Positions 25,895 to 34,177 of a stretch of DNA of 64,000 nt are shown here, piece after piece. Numbering within the stretch: the first letter of the stretch is position 1; each line of letters begins with the position of its first letter. The DNA is from JAFNGF01 sp964567045 (GTDB lineage: Bacteria; Planctomycetota; Phycisphaerae; Sedimentisphaerales; Anaerobacaceae): positions 62,001 to 126,000 of the forward strand of contig CAZMLE010000002.1 of the NCBI GenBank assembly GCA_964567045.1. The letters are read 5' to 3'. A program made the position numbers and the translations under genes. The notes under the pieces are model-generated. The model was not told the DNA's origin, did not search any database, and saw only the letters and a program-made list of their open reading frames with translations.

Positions 25895-27915
25895 TTGCTG
25901 GTCCCTGGAGATGCGTAGATATAGTAGAAGAAATATGTGTCACGGTAGTTTCTTGCCAAGTCACTAAAGGCGGCGCGCTTGTCTGCACCGTAGGCACGGA
26001 GGATTCGACTGAAATCCTCAATCTGCCTGCGTAAGGTAGGGCTGGGCTGGTAACCGCCAAGAGCAACGGCCTTGCCTGTGCCGTATACATAGATAAGGGC
26101 GGCCTCCTCATAGTGCGTAGGAAGTTCGAGATAGCCAAAACCTCTCAGACGGTCGATATTGCTTACAAACTTGCCCAACTGCTTATTCAGTAAATACCAG
26201 GCCATCAGGTACTCAAAGGCCATCCTGTTTTGGCTGTTCTTGTCTAAAAGCAAAGAAAGCACTTTTTCTTTTGGCAATGAAAGAGTCGGATAATCTTTAT
26301 CCAGCGACAGTGAACGCAGGTGCTGAACCTCGGCGTCTGTGGAGAGGTTTGGGTCGGCCCGGAGCAGCTTGAGATATTGGTTGGCCCAGCGAGCGTGGAA
26401 CAATGTTTTGCTAAGCGCGCCGAGATATACTCCCGCCGAACCGACGTTGCCCTTTGCCATATTTATCAAGGCCAGTCGCTGCAAAACCATGGGGCGGTCT
26501 CCCAGTCCCTCCAGGCATTCGGTGAGGGCATTTTCAGCTATATTGACAAGGCCGATATCAAGATGGACATCAAAAGTATGCCAGTGCACCCACTCGTAGT
26601 TTGAATCTGTCAGAAACAGATAATCCGGGTCCTGGGGCCAAGAGAACATCTCGTAGCCCAGGCGTCCGGTGTGAAATAACGCTTTATTAACCGCGTGGAC
26701 TACGAAGGGGTCGGTGGGGTAGCGGCGAGCAGCAAGAAGAACTTGCGGCCACATCTTGTGGTAAGCATAGTAGTCCACCTGGAAGCGGGTCTTCAATTCA
26801 TCATTGCGTGAAAATTGGACAGCGGCGCCCGCAAGTGCGATTAGAACCAGCGACTCGACGGTCCAAATGAGTCTTGGAGAGCTTTCGTACCATGCAGCTA
26901 TCCTCGCGGGCAGCTTAGAAGACCTACGGCGTGCTTTTCCTGGAGATTTGGGCGCCGGCGCAGCCTTTGAGGCCCTCTTGGCCGCGGAACGGAGCATATC
27001 TGCCAGTGCGAGCCAAAGCCCGCAAATTAGGATTGTTATAAGTGGCAGACCGTAAAGCAGGTAGACTAAAGTCACCGCACGCCTGCGAGTTGCATAGCAG
27101 AGAATTCTCCAGGAGAAAGGCATCTCTCGACTGAAGGCATCGACAATACTTACGCCGAAGATGATAGTGCCCTCGATGTACGGCAGCAGCCCGGCGGCCA
27201 ACAGGTACAACAGCGATGTCTTCCAGCGATGCTGGAAAAACATCTCATAAACTGTACAAATTGCTGCGAAAAGCAAAAAAGCGGCGCCGACGAGGTAATA
27301 TAGCATCACTGAAGAGACCAGGAAAATAAGCAAATGGGAATGCCTTGAAGCTCGCCCGCCGGCGGCCAGGGCTCGGTATCGCCTTGAAAGTAGATACAGA
27401 CATGCCAGAATCAGAGCAACCAACAGAGCCATCGTGGTGACGAAGTGATATGTGTACCGATTGTAGCTGATCAGCAGAAGAATCGGTGCGGCAAAGCAAA
27501 GCCAGCGGAGTCGTGGCGAGCCGACTATCCTGACAAGGTAGTCGATACAAAGGCAAATCAACCATGCCTGCAGGGTAACGACAAGCGCCCCCAGCCAGGA
27601 GTAACAAAGCAACTGTGACAGAAAAGCACAGAGATATTCTACAGGCCCACCCGGGTAGGAAGTAAACGTCTGAAAGAATGCCCAGCCTCTGTAAAAGCTT
27701 GGGAAATTGGTGATTACGCCAGCACCATGATAGATCAGGCGCGTGTCTACCTCAAGCCAAAGATACAAATAGAACAGAACAAAGAATAGCAGACTTCGGA
27801 TTTGCCAGCCCCCGCTCTTGTCTTCGACAAGAAGACGCGGGGGACGAGCCTGCAATTTTGCAAGCAGGTGACTTGGGACAATCCTGCTGAACAGTCTTGA
27901 AACAAATGTTGGCAT
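25891..27915 (-). CDS. polytopic membrane protein (DUF6057-like)
   Basis: A 674-residue protein. About nine membrane helices occupy residues 40-370 (first IRSLLFFVLFYLYLWL). A soluble helical C-terminal region of about 300 residues follows with TPR-like packing (ALTECLEGLGDRPMVLQRLALINMAKGNVGSAGVYLG). I recognise this as the DUF6057-type family from context and topology, not from a catalytic motif. It is the first gene of the operon with the PD40/CxxCH protein and the SGNH-TPR protein, which suggests one envelope system. Codons 26-37 (RLLVEDKSGGW) are encoded by a REP-like cruciform at 27808-27843. Confidence 0.65.
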   Translation of the reverse strand: MPTFVSRLFSRIVPSHLLAKLQARPPRLLVEDKSGGWQIRSLLFFVLFYLYLWLEVDTRLIYHGAGVITNFPSFYRGWAFFQTFTSYPGGPVEYLCAFLSQLLCYSWLGALVVTLQAWLICLCIDYLVRIVGSPRLRWLCFAAPILLLISYNRYTYHFVTTMALLVALILACLYLLSRRYRALAAGGRASRHSHLLIFLVSSVMLYYLVGAAFLLFAAICTVYEMFFQHRWKTSLLYLLAAGLLPYIEGTIIFGVSIVDAFSREMPFSWRILCYATRRRAVTLVYLLYGLPLITILICGLWLALADMLRSAAKRASKAAPAPKSPGKARRRSSKLPARIAAWYESSPRLIWTVESLVLIALAGAAVQFSRNDELKTRFQVDYYAYHKMWPQVLLAARRYPTDPFVVHAVNKALFHTGRLGYEMFSWPQDPDYLFLTDSNYEWVHWHTFDVHLDIGLVNIAENALTECLEGLGDRPMVLQRLALINMAKGNVGSAGVYLGALSKTLFHARWANQYLKLLRADPNLSTDAEVQHLRSLSLDKDYPTLSLPKEKVLSLLLDKNSQNRMAFEYLMAWYLLNKQLGKFVSNIDRLRGFGYLELPTHYEEAALIYVYGTGKAVALGGYQPSPTLRRQIEDFSRILRAYGADKRAAFSDLARNYRDTYFFYYIYASPGTSK
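27808..27843. repeat. REP-like cruciform inside the DUF6057-like gene
   Basis: GCCCCCGCTC at one end and GAAGACGCGGGGG at the other, with an inner CTTGTCTTCGACAAG hairpin. The inner arms differ from the pepA copy by paired changes that keep the stem, so the structure is conserved. Confidence 0.75.
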
Positions 27916-28167
27916 CTATATTTTCCAGGCAGCATGATAAATGAGCCTGCGAAAACCTGCCAGCCAAACCAGATCAAGTGGTCTAAGGCCGAAGTTGAAA
28001 GCATTTTACACCATTGGGACAGCAAATGCATTTCCTTTATTCTTGCAGCCGACGCCAGGCAGCCAGCGATGGACCATTGATAAAGCCCCTCTGAGGATTT
28101 CCACCCCCAAGCTGTCGAACATGCTCGGCACACATGGAACCGCTTCGCGATGTGGGAGGCCAACAAA

Positions 28168-28240
28168 AGTGTCTAAAGTGAGCTAAAGCCATATTCCACA
28201 ATTTTAGGCACTTTAGTCACTCCGAATTTTAGGCATTTTA
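28168..28240. repeat. CTAAAGTG/CACTTTAG inverted repeat cluster
   Basis: GTGTCTAAAGTGAGCTAAAG faces TTTTAGGCACTTTAGTCACT, the same family as in the atpE-atpF gap. Confidence 0.6.
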
Positions 28241-28440
28241 ACCCAGATTTGGCCAGTTGGGGCCTTTTTGCCGATGAATTACCTGTCCGATAGCTATACC
28301 GGGCGTGGAGGCTCTGACCTGACCGCGATTTACGTACCAGATGCAATTAGAGAGTTCTCCACCTTGTTCGTGCTGTATTGCTGAGGTCGAGGCGTAGCCG
28401 AGACCGAAGGAATCGCTATCGGCAATTAATATCTTGAATT
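28238..28440 (-). pseudogene. start-less ORF fragment of an unknown protein
   Basis: The minus frame from about 28440 to the TAA at 28238 reads about 67 codons with natural-looking composition (DSFGLGYASTSAIQHEQGG, then CIWYVNRGQVRASTPGIAIG). It has no start codon and a stop directly upstream. It may be the 3' end of a decayed exported protein; the family is not identified. Confidence 0.35.
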
Positions 28441-28568
28441 AGTATAAAGAGCGTTGTCACGTCAACCGGTACTCTGCTTCCACACCACTCGGTTTGGCTC
28501 AATCCGAATGACCCCATTGGAGCCAGCAAGGCCAAGCCCTCCGTTTCAAGGGGGTGGCATCATAACAG

Positions 28569-28600
28569 ATGCTGTTTCCAATAACACCTAACAGCATCTT
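28569..28600 (-). terminator. hairpin downstream of the hydrogenase operon
   Basis: Perfect 8-9 base arms GATGCTGTT and AACAGCATC with a 14-base loop, 1 base after the protease stop codon. There is no long T-run, so efficiency is uncertain. Confidence 0.5.
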
Positions 28601-28601
28601 C

Positions 28602-29177
28602 CTACGAGGTTGTCCCAAGAAATGGACTCTTCATGAAAAATGGAGCCTCTTTTTTGCACACTTGACGATTCGGCGGGTCAGGGAACCGACCGTATCGAAG
28701 GGAAAAAACCTCAATTAAGGTTTGTGAGAGTTGCCGGGCCGCCCGATGTACTTGCGGTGACATAGAGTCGCCCAGCCGAGTATGCGCCGGTTGAATCCCG
28801 ATAAAATACACACCAACTTCGATGCTTTGAGCCACCATGTCAGCAAACAAACGAGGCGAGAGCGTATGCGTGGAAGTAACGATTGAATTTAACTGCTGGG
28901 GTTTGAATATCTTTATCGTTCCAGGTGGGGCCCCCAAGTCAATAGCATCAATGATAAGTAAGTTCTGCGGAGCTTTCTTTATGATTCGCTGGATATAATT
29001 TTCAGGGACACCGGCGGCATCTATTATTTCGACCCCCATACTGGCCTGCTGCAATTGCTCGCAGACGAGCGGCCCCACCCCATCATCGCCTTTTAAAATG
29101 TTGCCGATTCCGACGATAACGGTCCTCGAGCTGCGAAATTTACTTAGCTGCTTGAATAATTCCTGGTCGGTGCCCAT
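28602..29177 (-). CDS. hycI: [NiFe]-hydrogenase maturation endopeptidase
   Basis: A 191-residue HycI/HyaD-family protease. The N terminus TVIVGIGNILKGDDGVGPLV holds the nickel-binding Asp/Glu region. LLIIDAIDLGAPPGTIKIF and THTLSPRLFADMV supply the second acid and the histidine. These enzymes cut the C-terminal tail of the large subunit after nickel insertion. It is the last gene of the hydrogenase run, 40 bases after the ferredoxin subunit, which supports a real [NiFe] enzyme rather than a Nuo-like relative. The 25 residues after the core are an unusual extension. Confidence 0.9.
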   Translation of the reverse strand: MGTDQELFKQLSKFRSSRTVIVGIGNILKGDDGVGPLVCEQLQQASMGVEIIDAAGVPENYIQRIIKKAPQNLLIIDAIDLGAPPGTIKIFKPQQLNSIVTSTHTLSPRLFADMVAQSIEVGVYFIGIQPAHTRLGDSMSPQVHRAARQLSQTLIEVFSLRYGRFPDPPNRQVCKKEAPFFMKSPFLGTTS

Positions 29178-29217
29178 TAAAGAATTTGAAATTTCAAATT
29201 AGAAATTGTTACTGGGC

Positions 29218-29829
29218 TTACAGCCGGATGTTCAGCTCATATTTACACTTAGGGCACAAGATTCGCATAAAATCACTTGGCATAGTCTCTTTGCCCGGCT
29301 TCTGCTCGGCATCTTCTGGTTTTGTAGGAAACTGCCCACCTTTGGCGAGTAGTAATGATGGATTGGTATAGGCCAATGGTCCAAGCTTTTCATAAAGCCA
29401 GACCAGATGCTTTTTAGTCCCCACTAATGCACCGCACTTTTCGCATAGCACAAGTTCGTACTCGTGGGTTTCAGCCATGCTTGCCCTGTCCAGCCCGGCC
29501 AAGTCCCATTTGTTTGAAAGCTTTATTCCTGTTTCTGTAGTGCAGTTCTCCTGGCAATTGCCACAAAAGATGCACGTATCATATCGGAGTGTAATTTTTC
29601 GAACCTTCGGATTAGCTTCGAGGTCATCGGCTTGCGTCAATGCCTCCGTCGGACAGACGTTCACGCACGCCCCACAGCCGATGCAGGTATCCGTATTAAA
29701 TTCTGGCTTGCCCCTGTATCTTTCCGGCACTACACACGGCTGGTCAGGAAACCGCGTGGTAAATCGCGGCGAAAAAACCGCTGTAACAGCTTCTTTTAAT
29801 TCTCTCAGTTTTGGCAACCGCACTTCCAT
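29218..29829 (-). CDS. mbhN: hydrogenase ferredoxin subunit (MbhN/NuoI-like, two [4Fe-4S])
   Basis: About 203 residues. Two [4Fe-4S] motifs, CIGCGACVNVCPTEA and CIFCGNCQENC, are NuoI/MbhN-like. A C-terminal domain has two more Cys pairs (LCEKCGALVG and LCPKCKYELN), as in HycF/MbhN relatives. It should carry electrons from ferredoxin to the small subunit. The longer reading from 29877 is less likely; an AGGAG sits just before the ATG at 29829, so a GTG two codons later is also possible. Confidence 0.88.
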   Translation of the reverse strand: MEVRLPKLRELKEAVTAVFSPRFTTRFPDQPCVVPERYRGKPEFNTDTCIGCGACVNVCPTEALTQADDLEANPKVRKITLRYDTCIFCGNCQENCTTETGIKLSNKWDLAGLDRASMAETHEYELVLCEKCGALVGTKKHLVWLYEKLGPLAYTNPSLLLAKGGQFPTKPEDAEQKPGKETMPSDFMRILCPKCKYELNIRL

Positions 29830-29908
29830 ACTCCTGCACTTAATCCAATACGCATTTTCGTGTAAATCACGAACCACGACTCACAAATCACCGGTCACCG
29901 ATCACGAA

Positions 29909-30253
29909 CTACGAACTTTCTTTATCAACTCGAACCTGCTCTGCATATTTATCAACAACGCTTTTCTCCCACAATTTTATCCCCGAAGAATATGCACCTT
30001 TGGCAATTGCGTGGGCAGCCGTAGGCGACGTCATCAATATAAACACGGCACAGGTTATCGCTTTTGCGCTTGTTGCCCCGAATCCGCTGATCACCGAAAC
30101 TCCCAGCAAAAGTAAAATGGTGCCTAAAGTCACACACTTTGTGGAAGCCTGCAGGCGGTTATATACATCCGGAAAGCGGACCAGCCCGATACAGCCGAAT
30201 ATATCAAACGTAATTCCAATCGTTATCAGTATGTATCCAGCAATGTCACTCAT
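29909..30253 (-). CDS. mnhG: Mrp antiporter-like subunit G (MbhC type)
   Basis: A 114-residue MnhG/MbhC protein with three membrane helices (GYILITIGITFDIFGCIGLVR, CVTLGTILLLLGVSVI, ITCAVFILMTSPTAAHAIA). The motif RFPDVYNRLQASTKCVTLG is diagnostic. It overlaps mnhF by 8 bases and is the last ion-module gene of the run. Confidence 0.93.
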   Translation of the reverse strand: MSDIAGYILITIGITFDIFGCIGLVRFPDVYNRLQASTKCVTLGTILLLLGVSVISGFGATSAKAITCAVFILMTSPTAAHAIAKGAYSSGIKLWEKSVVDKYAEQVRVDKESS

Positions 30254-30503
30254 CGAAACTTCTACCCTCCAGAAACTTTGCCAGTGCGATTGTGCCTATA
30301 AAGCTAAGTAAAGCCCACGCCAGAGCAACATTGAGATAAAAATCTTTTCCGGTAACTATTCCTAAGAGACCACAAAAACCCACAATTACAATTCCCAGTA
30401 TATCGATAGCTACAGTTCGGTCTGGAGCGGTCGGGCCACGACCTATTCGATAGAGGCACAAGAAACAACACACGCATAAGCCAATATAAAACACTGTTAT
30501 CAT
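30246..30503 (-). CDS. mnhF: Mrp antiporter-like subunit F (MbhB type)
   Basis: An 85-residue three-helix protein with the conserved RIGRGPTAPDRTVAIDILG loop. It sits between MnhE and MnhG as in Mrp and Mbh operons. Confidence 0.93.
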   Translation of the reverse strand: MITVFYIGLCVCCFLCLYRIGRGPTAPDRTVAIDILGIVIVGFCGLLGIVTGKDFYLNVALAWALLSFIGTIALAKFLEGRSFDE

Positions 30504-30515
30504 AACTTTCTCTTT

Positions 30516-31019
30516 CTATTCGAAGATTCTCTTTATAAACCACTCAAACGTCTGAGCAATAAGCTTGGTTGCTTGCTCAACGTCATCAGATTGGACATTA
30601 ATCCAGTGGACATACAAAAAACCATCGTCGGTTACGTCCACCGTCATAGTTCCTGGCGTCAGAGTGATGGAATTAGCCAGCGCAGTGATTGCAGAGTCTG
30701 TTTTCAGATTCGTTTTTATCTTCACTATCCCGGGCCTTATAGGCATCGCAGGATGCAGGGCACGATACACCACATCGAAGTTGGCTTTCATCATAAAATA
30801 GAAAAATACAGGCACATAAACCAGAAACCAGAACACTCGCACAGGTGAAATAAATACGCGATGCTCTTTGGGCAGCATTTCGTGGAATAGAATAGCAACA
30901 AGAAGAGATGCTATCAGGCCCGCGACCATTACTTGAAGGTTAACTTTACCATCGACGAACGGCCAGGCCACTACCACCCAAACAATAAACGCCAAAACAA
31001 AATATATAAGTCGCCTCAT
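30516..31019 (-). CDS. mnhE: Mrp antiporter-like subunit E (MbhA type)
   Basis: A 167-residue MnhE protein. Two N-terminal helices (LIYFVLAFIVWVVVAW and VMVAGLIASLLVAILF) are followed by a soluble domain with TDSAITALANSITLTPGTM. The ATG at 31019 gives the family start; the longer frame begins with TTG inside mnhD and is rejected. Confidence 0.92.
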   Translation of the reverse strand: MRRLIYFVLAFIVWVVVAWPFVDGKVNLQVMVAGLIASLLVAILFHEMLPKEHRVFISPVRVFWFLVYVPVFFYFMMKANFDVVYRALHPAMPIRPGIVKIKTNLKTDSAITALANSITLTPGTMTVDVTDDGFLYVHWINVQSDDVEQATKLIAQTFEWFIKRIFE

Positions 31020-31039
31020 ATTGTCTTCGCTTCTGTTGC

Positions 31040-32560
31040 TTACATTTTCATTATTCCGGCTGTATTCCAATAATCAGGTCCGGAGGTCAGCACCTTCACA
31101 GCGGGGTTAAGTATGCTCTCTCTGAAAGACGGCACTATCACAAGCAATCCCATAAGCACGCACAAACAAGCCAGAAATACCATTGCGGCGAGCATCGAGC
31201 CTTTATTTTCTTTTACCTGCTGAAGATTTTCCGGCAGTTCGCCAAGAAAAGCGTATCTTTGAACCTTCAAGTACATAATCAGGGTGCACAGACTTACGAA
31301 AACGATTATTGCCGCAATCCAGTAAAAACCTGCCTGAACCGCTGCGATTACCAAAATCAACTTACTCCAGAACCCGCTAAAAGGCGGGATGCCGGCAATG
31401 GAGGCTGATGCCACGGTGCAGGTCGCTCGTGTTACGGGCATTCTCTGGGCAAGACCGCCCATTTCTCGTAGCTGCCTTGTGCCGGTTGACATTTCCACCG
31501 AACCGCTGGTTAAGAACAGCAAGGATTTATACACCGCGTGGTTGACAAGATGGAGCAGACCGCCAAGGATAGCCAGAGAGGCCCATGCCGGGTTGGCCTT
31601 TTTAGCAATTAAAGTTGCGCCCAGACCAATACCAAGTATGACATATCCTATCTGGCTAATACTCGAATAAGCTAATAATCGTTTGAAATCCCACTGTCCT
31701 ATCCCCAGAAATGCCCCGGCAATCATACTCAAAAGCCCCAACGCCACCAGAAGCCAGCCGAGTGAAACCGACACACCAAAGATGTTGAAGAGCACGCGGC
31801 ACAGCGCATACACACCAAGCGCTTTTATCAGCACACCCGAGAGCATCGCCGAAATCGGAGCCGGCGCCGATGGGTGCGCGTCCGGCAGCCACGCATGGAA
31901 CGGCACCAAAGCAGCCTTCAGTCCGAAGCCCGCAATAAACAAACTAAGAGCAAAGGTAAGGCCGGCATTTAAACCTGAGCTTTGGATAGCTTTTGAGATG
32001 CAGGCCATATTAAGTGAGGCAGTATTGCCGTAAACCAGGGCAATCCCAAAAAGGATAAGTGAAGAAGCAACGCTACCCAGAACCATATATTTAAAGGACG
32101 CCTCCAGTTCTTCATGCTCGCAGCCAAAGCCCACAAGCGAATAAGAGGCCAGCGATGCAATCTCCAGAAATACAAACAGGTTGAAGATGTCTCCGGAAAG
32201 TACCACTCCGTTCATCCCTGCGACCATAAGCATAAACAGACTCAGGTATTTCGATTTGGCTGTGTATTGCTCCATATATCTTGCGCTAAAGAGCATCGCC
32301 GCGGCGCTAACGACACTGATAGCCAAAAGCAAAAGGGAGCTTAGACCATCCAGGACAAGGATAATTCCGACTCGAATGGACCAGTTACCCACTTGGTAAA
32401 CGCCCGATTTACCAATAGAGGCGATAGCCAGTACAAGCAGTGTCATCGTGGCCAGATTGGCTAAAACTGTTGCGGCACTCTTGCCTTTCTTGCCGAAAAC
32501 GGGAAGCACAAACGCCATTACCAGAGGGATTGCAACAAAGGCAGGCAGCAATCTGGTCAT
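31040..32560 (-). CDS. mnhD: Mrp antiporter-like subunit D (NuoN/MbhH-like)
   Basis: A 506-residue, 14-helix proton/ion channel subunit. The broken-helix lysine lies in GLKAALVPFHAWLPDAHPS and the glutamate helix is FNLFVFLEIASLASYSL; WDFKRLLAYSSISQIGYV is intact. It is related to NuoN/NuoM and MrpD. It overlaps mnhC by 4 bases. Confidence 0.94.
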   Translation of the reverse strand: MTRLLPAFVAIPLVMAFVLPVFGKKGKSAATVLANLATMTLLVLAIASIGKSGVYQVGNWSIRVGIILVLDGLSSLLLLAISVVSAAAMLFSARYMEQYTAKSKYLSLFMLMVAGMNGVVLSGDIFNLFVFLEIASLASYSLVGFGCEHEELEASFKYMVLGSVASSLILFGIALVYGNTASLNMACISKAIQSSGLNAGLTFALSLFIAGFGLKAALVPFHAWLPDAHPSAPAPISAMLSGVLIKALGVYALCRVLFNIFGVSVSLGWLLVALGLLSMIAGAFLGIGQWDFKRLLAYSSISQIGYVILGIGLGATLIAKKANPAWASLAILGGLLHLVNHAVYKSLLFLTSGSVEMSTGTRQLREMGGLAQRMPVTRATCTVASASIAGIPPFSGFWSKLILVIAAVQAGFYWIAAIIVFVSLCTLIMYLKVQRYAFLGELPENLQQVKENKGSMLAAMVFLACLCVLMGLLVIVPSFRESILNPAVKVLTSGPDYWNTAGIMKM

Positions 32561-32925
32561 CCTCTCAACCTCCTTATCTCGGTAATATCAAAGGTGCCGT
32601 ATTTCCCGTAGATTCTAATACATATCGAAATGATAAGTGCTAATGAGCCAAGGCTGATAACGATTGCAGTAAGCACAAGGGCCTGCGGCAATGGGTCGAC
32701 CGAGGTGTTGATGAAGCTGGCGACAATCTTATTTGTTCCCGCTTCAAGATAGGTTTTGTCAACGATTGGTGCTGTGCCGCCTGTTCGGTAGCCAAGCATA
32801 ATCAGGAAAAGATTGACGGCGTATTCCATAACCGCCAGGCCGATTACAATCTTAACCATATTCTTTTTGACAACTGCACAATACAGCCCGATCATAAACA
32901 GCAAAAAACATAGTGCATAAGGCAT
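32557..32925 (-). CDS. mnhC: Mrp antiporter-like subunit C (NuoK/MbhG-like)
   Basis: A 122-residue three-helix NuoK homologue with the conserved glutamate in IGLAVMEYAVNLFLI. The C-terminal DPLPQALVLTAIVISLG is the typical MrpC signature. Confidence 0.94.
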   Translation of the reverse strand: MPYALCFLLFMIGLYCAVVKKNMVKIVIGLAVMEYAVNLFLIMLGYRTGGTAPIVDKTYLEAGTNKIVASFINTSVDPLPQALVLTAIVISLGSLALIISICIRIYGKYGTFDITEIRRLRG

Positions 32926-33057
32926 CGTTTTCTTGCTCCTCTGAATTTAGACACGGATTTACACGGATTTACACGGTTAAAAAGCAGGTCTGTGTAATCC
33001 TTCGACCCGGCTCAGGACGGGTCTGTGAAATCTCTGGTTTTTTTCCTCTTAATTTAG
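32926..33057. repeat. dispersed repeats inside the hydrogenase operon
   Basis: The 132-base gap between the mnhB- and mnhC-like genes holds a tandem ACACGGATTT repeat (32951-32978) and an exact inverted copy of the atpF repeat, CCTTCGACCCGGCTCAGGAC (32999-33018). Confidence 0.7.
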
Positions 33058-33570
33058 CTACTCGAATCTGCACTCTTTGCCTTTACAACTGATCGAAAGA
33101 ATGAGAACAATCAAGAACAGTGACGCACCGACCTTTAGGCCGATAGCGATGTTCGATAGCGGAATAGTGCCGGCGCTTACAAGATGCAAGGCCTGGCCGG
33201 GCAGATACTTTTGATAAAGGAAATTAAGGAAGAAGGACCCCCCAAAGGCCAGGCCCAAAATCGCTACCAGGGCAAACATAAGCGCACCCAGGCAATCAAG
33301 CCTCGAGGCAAGAGGCAGGGACAGATTCTTCTCCGCGAATTCTCTGCCAAATGCCAGCATTAGCAGCACATAAGAGGAGGCTAAGATCACACCGCCGGCA
33401 AAGCCGCCGCCCGGGGTGAGGTGGCCGAAAAGGACAATATTAATACCGAACAGAAAAATGAGCACCTTCACCCAACTTGCGATGGTTTTTACTATTACTG
33501 TCATCCCTTTCACCCCGTTAGAAGTTTCCCCTTTTTGGATGACGTTGGAATTTCGCTGTTCTTGTTCCAT
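33058..33570 (-). CDS. mnhB: Mrp antiporter-like subunit B (MbhF type)
   Basis: A 170-residue MnhB protein. The core motif is FGHLTPGGGFAGGVILASSYVLL, and a C-terminal helix follows SNIAIGLKVGASLFLIVLI. GAGG lies upstream of the ATG at 33570. The hydrophilic first 22 residues are an extension relative to the family. Confidence 0.93.
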   Translation of the reverse strand: MEQEQRNSNVIQKGETSNGVKGMTVIVKTIASWVKVLIFLFGINIVLFGHLTPGGGFAGGVILASSYVLLMLAFGREFAEKNLSLPLASRLDCLGALMFALVAILGLAFGGSFFLNFLYQKYLPGQALHLVSAGTIPLSNIAIGLKVGASLFLIVLILSISCKGKECRFE

Positions 33571-33618
33571 ATTTACCTCATTATTCTTCGTTACCTCGTT
33601 ATAGCGTTTCTAACGGGT

Positions 33619-34170
33619 TCATTTGTCTGGTTCCTCCACGAGCTTTCTGCTCTTTGCCCGCAGTATAACCGTGGCTCCGAGAATCGAAGTAAACAGCACA
33701 GTCGCCTCGCCGAGCGTATCATAACCACGATAATCCAGAATTATCGCGGCGACGACATTTGCTGCACCTGTCTGTGCTAAGCCCTTCTCCACGTACGTCT
33801 GTGAAGGAGACCCGTCCACCTTTGCAAAGACAGGCGTTCCGAAATCGGGCAAGGTCTTGAAGACTTCTACGCCCGCCAGGAAGATGATAAAGATAATCAC
33901 CACTGAAACAACCACCGCAAAAAACTCTCTATCGCCTGTGATAAAGGTCAAGTCACGAGCAATTGTGGCCCGAATCAGGATAATCAAACCTAAAACTTCC
34001 ACCACAATCTGCGTTATGGCTATATCCGGCGCTCGCAGGAATAGAAACATTAAAGAGGCGCCCATGCCAATAGCACCAACACAGATCACCGAACTTAGAA
34101 GGTCCGTAGTTTCCACCGCAATAATCGCGGCAATTATCATGAACACCAGCAGAATATAGAAAATAGTCAT
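33619..34170 (-). CDS. fused MbhD-MbhE-like subunit (MrpA C-terminal part)
   Basis: A 183-residue membrane protein. The first 95 residues are a DUF4040/MbhD-like unit (LLSSVICVGAIGMGASLMFLFLRAPDIAITQIV). The remainder resembles MbhE (YVEKGLAQTGAANVVAAIILDYRGYDTLGEATVLF). Together they match the C-terminal part of MrpA, which is split into two genes in Pyrococcus Mbh but joined here. GAGGAAG precedes the ATG at 34170, and this start avoids overlap with the NuoL-like gene. Confidence 0.88.
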   Translation of the reverse strand: MTIFYILLVFMIIAAIIAVETTDLLSSVICVGAIGMGASLMFLFLRAPDIAITQIVVEVLGLIILIRATIARDLTFITGDREFFAVVVSVVIIFIIFLAGVEVFKTLPDFGTPVFAKVDGSPSQTYVEKGLAQTGAANVVAAIILDYRGYDTLGEATVLFTSILGATVILRAKSRKLVEEPDK

Positions 34171-34177
34171 AACTTCC

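Larger units (their letters stand above)
27916..28601. other. long gap with repeats and an ORF fragment
   Basis: A 686-base gap upstream of the DUF6057-like gene. It contains CTAAAGTG repeats (28168-28240), a degraded reading frame (28238-28440) and a perfect hairpin at its left end in the minus sense (28569-28600). The segment 27950-28165 encodes no recognisable protein on either strand. Confidence 0.5.
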
